NCBI GenBank assembly: GCA_021613375.1
Contig: CM038725.1
Span: 11,035,089 to 11,099,088 of the forward strand
Direction: 5' to 3'
Length of the DNA stretch: 64,000 bases
Source: Megaleporinus macrocephalus
Taxonomy: Eukaryota > Chordata > Actinopteri > Characiformes > Anostomidae
The position numbers were made by a program, and so were the translations under genes. The notes under the pieces were generated by a model, which saw only the letters and a list, made by a program, of their open reading frames with translations, made no database searches and was not told the DNA's origin. Positions 57,626 through 64,000 of this stretch are shown here, piece by piece (the first letter of the stretch is position 1; every line of letters starts with the position of its first letter).

Positions 57626-58344
57626 TTAAATAAGCAGAGTGTCACATATTGTTTTATAGCTCAAAGCAAACAGATTGCAAGTCCCAGAAGCTGTATTCCC
57701 AAACCGAATGGCACTAATTTGACCTCAGATGATTACTAGCAGTGCATGTGACTCCACCGAGTGCCAGTGCGTGACAATGTGAGACGAGGCAGTTCATTTG
57801 ATTCTTTATTTATTTATTTATTGGTATGAATGTTTCTACATACTTTACCAGTGAGGACCTGATTTTTGGTGTTGATGGGTTCACTGCTTACAGGAGTAAT
57901 TTTATATTATTAGAAGATTGTACAGCATGTATTAAAGTTTTTTTTTGACATGGCAGCATGACAGATCCTCTACATAGATAATGCATAAAGAAAGCTGACA
58001 AATCGTATCAGTACAGGATGTGGAGGTGGAACCAAATTTTCTCTTTCAGCAGTGGTCCGCAAGTGGATGCATGCTGCCTACAGACGTATGCAGGAGTCTC
58101 AAACCTCCCAAGCATTTCAATTCACATTTACAAATGTGAATTGAAGCAGATTTAAATGAGGTTTAGTTTTTTGACAGTTAATAAAAATAAGTGTGTTAAA
58201 ATGTGTAGAAGTGTGTTTTGCTTATAGTGTGCTTATAGTGTTAAGTTGTTTTTTTCCATGTGGCATGAAGAAAATGTTAATAAACAGCAGCAGTAAAGAT
58301 TTATTCAAAATTAGATGCCTGAAAATGCTTAAATAGACAATAGA

Positions 58345-58590
58345 CAAATAGATAGATACATCATTGATCCCAAGTTTAAGGCATCCACTTGCTATTCCAC
58401 AAGTGCATAATGTAAGGCAAAGCAGAACAAGTTACAACAAACAATAAAGATAAAATTTAAAATATACAAAATAATAGAAATGTATGTGAGAGTGATGGCA
58501 GTAGTGCAGTTAACCAGTTTACCAGTGTAAACAGACTTTGGTAGTGCAAATATGCAGCTATGCAGTTGGTACTATTTGTATGTATAGAGT
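58345..58590 (-). mobile_element. LINE 3' tail, minus strand
   Basis: ATAGATAGATACATCATTGATCCC is the reverse complement of the GGGATCAAT.AAGTATCTATCTA tail of teleost LINEs. Upstream (to the right) the sequence is decayed and non-coding. Confidence 0.65.
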
Positions 58591-58594
58591 CAAG

Positions 58595-59330
58595 TTAAGT
58601 TTAATTGTATAGTACTTTTTACAACGATGTTGTTACAAAGCAGCTTTTCAGAAGTTTGGAAGCATGAAAACATGAAGTCACAACACTTTATCCACTGTAA
58701 GCAAGCCAGACGCGACGGTGGCAAGAACAACTCCCTCAACTAGAGAAAGAAACCTTGGGAGGACTCAAGCAGAGACCCATCCTCCTCTGGTTGAACAGTA
58801 TTTACAGTTTATTAACTAAAGCTGAGTCTGAAGGTAAAGCTTTAGACGCTGCACAGGTGCTACATCAGGATGATACAGGGATGCAGTCAAGGATGTAGCA
58901 AATGGCACGAATGTGGAGAGGTGAACTGGTGACGGGGGGCCTTGGTGGTTAGCCCTTTGCAGTATTCGACGGCACAGGTGGGCGTTTATTACCTCAGAAA
59001 GAGAAAAGAGACAAGAGTTAGTTCTGGTTAGGGTTAGTACAGAGGATGAGAAGCAATTCAGAGTGTAGCTGGTGACTCTGGCAGATCTGATTATAAACTG
59101 AATGAGCTAAAAGAAGAGAAGCTGCACAGGTGCTACATCTGGAGGAGACAGTAATGCAGTCAAAGTGTAGCAGAAAGAGGAGAGCTGGTTGGTGCTAGGT
59201 GACGAGGAGGCCCTGATGGTCGGACCTCCAACAGTATTTGGCAGGACAGGAGGGCGGTTATTAGCTTAGAAAGAGAGGAAGAAAAAACAAAGTTAGTTCT
59301 GGTCTGGGTTAGTACAGGCTGTATACATGA
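58595..59330. mobile_element. Fish LINE/SINE-tail repeat, copy 2, with internal duplication
   Basis: Matches 20925-21430 in order (GTTTAATTGTATAGTACTTT, GTAAGCAAGCCAGACGCGAC, AAACCTTGGGAGGACTC, CATCCTCCTCTGGTTGAACA). The part from GCTGCACAGGTGCTACATC at about 58851 to AGTTAGTTCTGGTTAGGG at about 59030 repeats once more at about 59120-59320. Confidence 0.75.
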
Positions 59331-60590
59331 TGTATAATATAATAGGCATAGTATAATAATAACAGCATACTCATGCTAGTAAATACTCATGGCAACACCA
59401 GATGAAACTAATAGATTAATAAAGGAAAGATCGATAACAAGCCCTTTGCCTGTCAAACAAGGATGAGATTAATGTTGTGCAAAAGAGAGACTTAATTACC
59501 GCATTCTTAGACTTCGTCGCACACTGTCAGCGTCCACTTCTCCGACTGCCGTCAGAATTTATGTGCACACTTTCCTCAGCTCCTCTTTCTGAAGTTCTTC
59601 ATGACTCCTTTGCACCAGTGCGGTCTGAATGACCACGCTGGTCGTCTCGGTTAACCATGAACTGATGAAATTCTTGTCGAAAGTCTTTGCCAACGTTTGC
59701 CAGATTTAAGTGAAGTGGTTCGGCTCTCTCTCCTCAACATCCATTTCGCCGACCGCCATTCTCCTCCACACAGGAGTGTCCACTTAGTCACTGTGATGGA
59801 ATGTGTGCTTGCTCAGTCGACTGGTGGTGACCCAAATAAGGATGAGGGTGCATTCGGAACTCTCGGCTGATAGACCCTGACAGACGTGGCTGGCAAGTTC
59901 AGGAAAGGCCTGGCTGCGTTTTGATACTCGACACTAGAGGTGTGCCATGATCTTGGATTGCAGCAGTCATGCAAACCCAGCTATAAATCAGAAAGCTGTC
60001 AGCTAACGACTGTTCCATATCCAGGGCCTTTATTATGCGTACTGTGGGGCTGTTTGTGGTTGATTGAAGGCCTGATTTAATGTTGTGTTATTTTTATATG
60101 ATTACATGACCGCAAACACACTAACATAACTCTAGAACCAAACTTGCTAATGGATGAATAACTATACAAATAACATAGTTGCTCTTTACAACCCTTTTAA
60201 ATGCTTAAGTGAGGAAATCTATTGCCTATTTAATTATGAATCAAGTAGTACATTGAAATGAATGGACTACTGGCTGTTTAGCACAATGAGTCATGTCTAA
60301 TTATGAGGAGACGTTTTATTATAGGTGTAGCAAAGAAGGTTAAATCCAACTAATATTTAGGACAGTTATGGTTCTGTGAAACGAGAATGCGGGCATTCTG
60401 TTTGTGGAAATTTACTTTTTACTGCAGGGTGTAAATCTCAAGTCTTCAGTTGTTCAGTTTTGGTCCTCTAGGATTTTTCACGACGGATCATAGAGTCTTT
60501 CATCACGGTTCAGTTAATGTCAAAGTGAACTGAATATACAGAATTTCCAGTGTATATATATTTATAAACTATGATACTACAACAATATAG

Positions 60591-60755
60591 TAGGGCTGAG
60601 CGATATGGGAAAAAATCACAATATTTTTTTTTTCGTCGATATCGATATATATCATGATATAAATCAAATCCCTATTGCCTTTTTGCTTTAATTTTTATGT
60701 TCTAGATAGACAAATGTACTATAGAGTATGCACAACTGTATTTCAAATAAATTAA

Positions 60756-60789
<34 letters not shown>

Positions 60790-61807
60790 GGGGCAGTATT
60801 AGTATGAACAGTATTCACACACAGACACTGTGTTAAATAGGCTGTTGCTGGCGCTTTAAGTTCGGGCTGAGGAAAGGACTCTATTTATGTCCACTCATAG
60901 CGGTGAGTCGACTCTGTCGGCTCAAATGGGGAGTTGGTTTAGTGATTCTGTTTTCGGTAAATAAAGTTTCCCTCCTCTGGATTTTTGGTTATAAAGTCAA
61001 CTTTGCCTCAGCGTTCTCACTCAAACTCCTACAACATACATATTTATCTTTATCGATTACGAAATTAGCATAACGCACATCGATGCGTCGCTAAGGTGGC
61101 CGCGCCTACTGAAGGCATGGGTTTATCTGGAGTGCAAGGTGCAGCTACAAAGAATGACCACAATGCTTGAGGAATGTTAATCGAATATAATCAATGACTA
61201 CAATGACACTGAGTAAAGTATGGACCCCTGCTTTAGCTGTAATAGACTTTTAGGCTATACTAAACACCCAAATCCAAAGTTTTGTGGGAGTGTTTCACAC
61301 AGAAACGCTCTGTTATTATCACAACAGTAGAACTGACCCCGAGCACTTGAAGCGCTAACACCCCATAGCGCTTTGTCAACACAGCAGCAAGACAGCACTT
61401 GTTTACTTCTTGTTCATTTACTAGCAGATTTTTTTAAATTACTGACACGTGTAACATGTTTCTTTCAGTAGTAGTAACGTTTTCTGTCGTCATTTTCTCT
61501 TATTTTATTCTCTCTGTTCGACTGTGATTCCTGCGATAACCAGATTACTAGCAGGTGGGTTAAGCTCCCGCTATGCCTACACGCTGCGCTGTTTGCTTCA
61601 ACCAAACATGAAATGACTGGAACTCTATTTCAGCCACCTGATCGATTTGAGGCGGCGCTATTCTCATTCTTATTGGCTGTTCGTGTTGTCTTTCAAAACA
61701 TGGACGGAACTTAATTCTATCGACTTTCTATCGACTATGTCTTATAGTTCTATCGAGGAAACATTATTTTGCGATAATTATCGTTTTCGTTTTCTCGCCC
61801 AGCCCTA
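60591..61807. mobile_element. hAT-like non-autonomous element
   Basis: 1217 bp with inverted ends TAGGGCTGAGCGATATGG (left) and TAGGGCTGGGCGAGAAAA (right, read inwards); the outer 13 bp match but for one base. Flanks are CAATATAG at 60583-60590 and TAATATAG at 61808-61815, an 8-bp duplication with one mismatch, as expected for hAT. No intact transposase. The middle includes a piece resembling a second hAT-like family (ATCGATTACGAAATTAGCAT at about 61052). Confidence 0.88.
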
Positions 61808-61947
61808 TAATATAGCATGTGCTGGTTTGGATTTGGGTGTTTAGTATAGCCTAAAAGTTTATTACAGCTAAAGCAGGGGTCCATACTTTACTGAGCGTCA
61901 TTGTAGCCATTGATTATATTCGATTAACATTCCTTAAGCAGTGTGGT
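61157..61947. repeat. 122-bp inverted repeat straddling the hAT-like element's right end
   Basis: Arm one, 61157-61278, lies inside the hAT-like element. Arm two, 61826-61947, lies 11 bp beyond its right target duplication and is the reverse complement with about 6 mismatches in 122. A further 23-bp perfect match to the extension of arm two (62008-62030) occurs inverted at 63978-64000. Confidence 0.93.
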
Positions 61948-62049
61948 TAAATCACCAAAGTCTGATGCATTTGTGAGCTTTGACTTTCTCAGTACATTGA
62001 GTGTAAAATATCTTTGTTCAGCACAGAAGGATGAGCCTTAGAGCGGGTC

Positions 62050-62072
62050 TTTTTTTTTTTTTTTTTTTTTTT
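62050..62072. repeat. Poly-T tract
   Basis: 23 T in a row, in sequence otherwise not repetitive. Confidence 0.95.
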
Positions 62073-63884
62073 GCTGAGTATTAATCAGCGCGCAGGCTCT
62101 GGCCATTTTCAGTGTCAGTTTAATGGATTACTGTCTATCCTTTGTAATGAATGACCGGGGTACTCCTAGAGTGGTGCTTCATCTCAATCCTACAAATGAA
62201 GCTTGAACATCTATCTGCCACGCCATTTCCTTAATTCGATCATGACACAGGTTGTAGTCATTGTATTACTCAATTCCCTTGAATTTGCTCTGCGACGAGG
62301 GGCGCGCAGCAGAATAAATAGCTTCTGCTCTGGGACGCGCAACCTTTATTCCTTAGTGCATTGTAAGCAGGCACCAACGTGTAGCGCAGCGTGGAAAACA
62401 CTGACGTGGTTGGACAGGGTCTCGTGTTTGCAGCATGTGTGACAAAGTGTAATGCTTTGTAGCTCGCCGGAGACAGGCGCAATCGTTCAAGCCTCTGTGC
62501 GGGTGCAGTTCATTCATAAACAATAACGGCAGCAGTGGGGATAAATATTGCACACAGATGCTAACTAGCCTCCTGCCTAATGAAGGTGAAAGAGAAAACT
62601 CCCAGCGAGGCCACGCTTGCCTGGGAACAGCAAAGCTTGAGCTCAAACAAACAGCACGCTTGAAACCGGGTAGTTGATTTTGAGTTTCCACGAAGATTAG
62701 AGAGGATTTCGAGTCATAAACAGTTTCTCTTGAGAGCAGGGAACAAAAGAGAGATGGATTTAGAGATCCGTGCCATGGCAGGGCGTCTTTGCCAGATATA
62801 CAGTTGCTCACGAAACTTTCCCGTTCGCTGAGGTGTTAATTGAACACTCACGCTGCTTAATTGTCTTTATAGAAGCATGGAATGCCAAGTGGCAAAGGAT
62901 CTGCATAGGCTAGGCTAATTCAGGCCGCTTAAGCAACAATGGACTCCCCTCAGGATAGGCTTCTCTCTTTTCTTTAATATTGTAGTTGTAGTAATTCCTT
63001 CTGGGCTAAGTATGCTCATGAGACTAGTGCTTACCATGTCTTTGCTTGGCATTGATAGGGATTTGTGTCTTGTGCACCATGAGCAGGTTGATTTATTATT
63101 TTTTAATTATTTGTAAACATTTTAATGCCATTGTTATTCCAATATTAGTAGATTAACATCACAGTATTATAACAATATTACTGCCTGTTATGTTGCTTTA
63201 TCCACACACAGGCTATGCTTGGACCCCCAACTAATCTAGGTGATGAAGTATATTTTGTTCTATTACCTAAAGTTTAGTAAAGAAAGAATGAACAGGCTGC
63301 TCTCTTTGTGGGGCATGGGCAGTTGAATCCCAAAAACATGCAAACAAATGAAAAACGTTCGGACAGCACTCATATTATAATTGCTAAATATTTCTCGCAG
63401 TCATGGATGCGCAGATCTTTTTGACACGTGGCTCACCTCAGCGTGAGCAGCAGGCTGAGACTGTGTATCTGTGGTTCATTTTTTTTATTTATTTATTTAT
63501 TTTTTGTGTGGCAATTTTTAGATGATGCTGTGTGAACTTTTCATTTTTACCACTAACCATTTCCATTTATTTATTTATTTTTTATAAGCGAAGGCACACT
63601 ACTGCATCTGCCGCTACAAGTGGTTTCAGCTTTTCTGTAGTTCAGTACACACAAACAAAAATTTGCATTACCAAATTGCAAGATTAGCGATGCGCTGAAA
63701 TTCAAGAGGCACTCGGCTGACAAGCCAGTTATTTTTTTTTTAGCTCACCACTTTAAAGAGAAAGTTTACTTTTTTTAATTGATTAAAAATATATATATAT
63801 TTTTTACAGGACGAAACTGACCTGACTGTAAATATAAGAAGTTTATATAAAATTATATAAAACATATTTCATTAATAAAGGTAG

Positions 63885-64000
63885 GCTGCGGCGACACATT
63901 GACATAATCGATTACAAAATTGCGTCAATTAGCATAACGTGCCTCAATGAAAGATGCATATTATAATTTCGTATTTCCCTTCTGTGCTGAACAAAGATAT
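63885..64000. mobile_element. Second hAT-like family, fragment cut by the window edge
   Basis: CATAATCGATTACAAAATTG and TTAGCATAACGTGCCTCAAT match the segment at 61052-61090 in the same orientation. The last 23 bp are the inverse of 62008-62030. The element continues outside the window. Confidence 0.5.

Larger units (their letters stand above)
55744..64000 (+). other. First intron of the gene at 55247 (continues beyond window)
   Basis: No second exon is seen in 8.2 kb. No open frame here combines an acceptor, a donor and a credible protein. Contents recognised: a possible conserved block (57330-57625), LINE tails (58345-59330), a hAT-like element (60591-61807) and a partial one at the window edge. 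The stretches 55750-57330, 59340-60590 and 62075-63880 show nothing specific, though 62190-62560 is CpG-bearing and repeat-free. I infer intron from the donor; the acceptor lies outside. Confidence 0.6.

Noticed and set aside
62203..62811. Plus- and minus-strand frames of 79 to 152 codons in the intron
   Set aside because: No domain, no matching splice sites, and mutually overlapping; more likely CpG-bearing non-coding sequence.

Overview
This looks like a piece of a teleost fish chromosome. The evidence is the repeat content: Tc1/mariner-type elements, hAT-like and other TIR-bearing non-autonomous elements, fish-type LINE 3' tails, a SINE family with a tRNA-like head, and long (TA)n, (GATA)n and (GA)n tracts. 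The first exon of one gene is spliced. Several of the repeat families resemble ones I know from otophysan fishes (characins, catfishes), but I cannot fix the species from sequence alone. I see no operons, tRNA genes, rRNA genes or CRISPR.

Layout. 0-2 kb: C-terminal half of a gammaretrovirus-type endogenous env reading frame with a probable 3' LTR. 2-9 kb: tetranucleotide microsatellites, a 359-bp-period duplication, a candidate regulatory block and the first of two copies of a 745-bp TIR element rich in AAGTATACTT. 7-8.3 kb: an LTR-like element. 10-22 kb: LINE tails, a repeat family ending in ATCAGCCATAACATT, and a TIR family beginning GGGTGTGTCTCA. 24-25.3 kb: a decayed Tc1-like transposon with TA target duplication. 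27.7-28.3 kb: a 5'-truncated L1-type LINE with a 13-bp target duplication. 30-36 kb: mariner-like elements, a 57-bp minisatellite (14 units) and a full-length SINE. 37.4-39.2 kb: a 24-bp satellite with a 528-bp higher-order repeat. 40.5-42.3 kb: a nest of three elements with readable target duplications. 43.7-44.4 kb: a TTAGGG-like minisatellite. 45.8 kb: a perfect 40-bp inverted repeat. 46-54 kb: further repeats.

The only host gene I can support starts near the right end. A CpG-rich block (about 54.5-55.75 kb) holds a first coding exon (55247-55743, 165 codons plus two bases) with a GTAAGG splice donor. It encodes a disordered, proline-rich, acidic-tailed N-terminus. I do not recognise the gene with confidence. 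The remaining 8.2 kb is its first intron, with no further exon seen; it contains LINE tails, a 1.2-kb hAT-like element and related inverted fragments. Upstream, about 54 kb appears intergenic. Several repeat-free blocks in it resemble conserved non-coding elements in composition, but that is inference.

No multi-gene pathway is visible. The most notable structures are the 24-bp satellite with higher-order organisation, the perfect hairpin at 45.8 kb, the three-layer transposon nest at 40.5-42.3 kb, and the hAT-like element carrying an inverted copy of flanking sequence.
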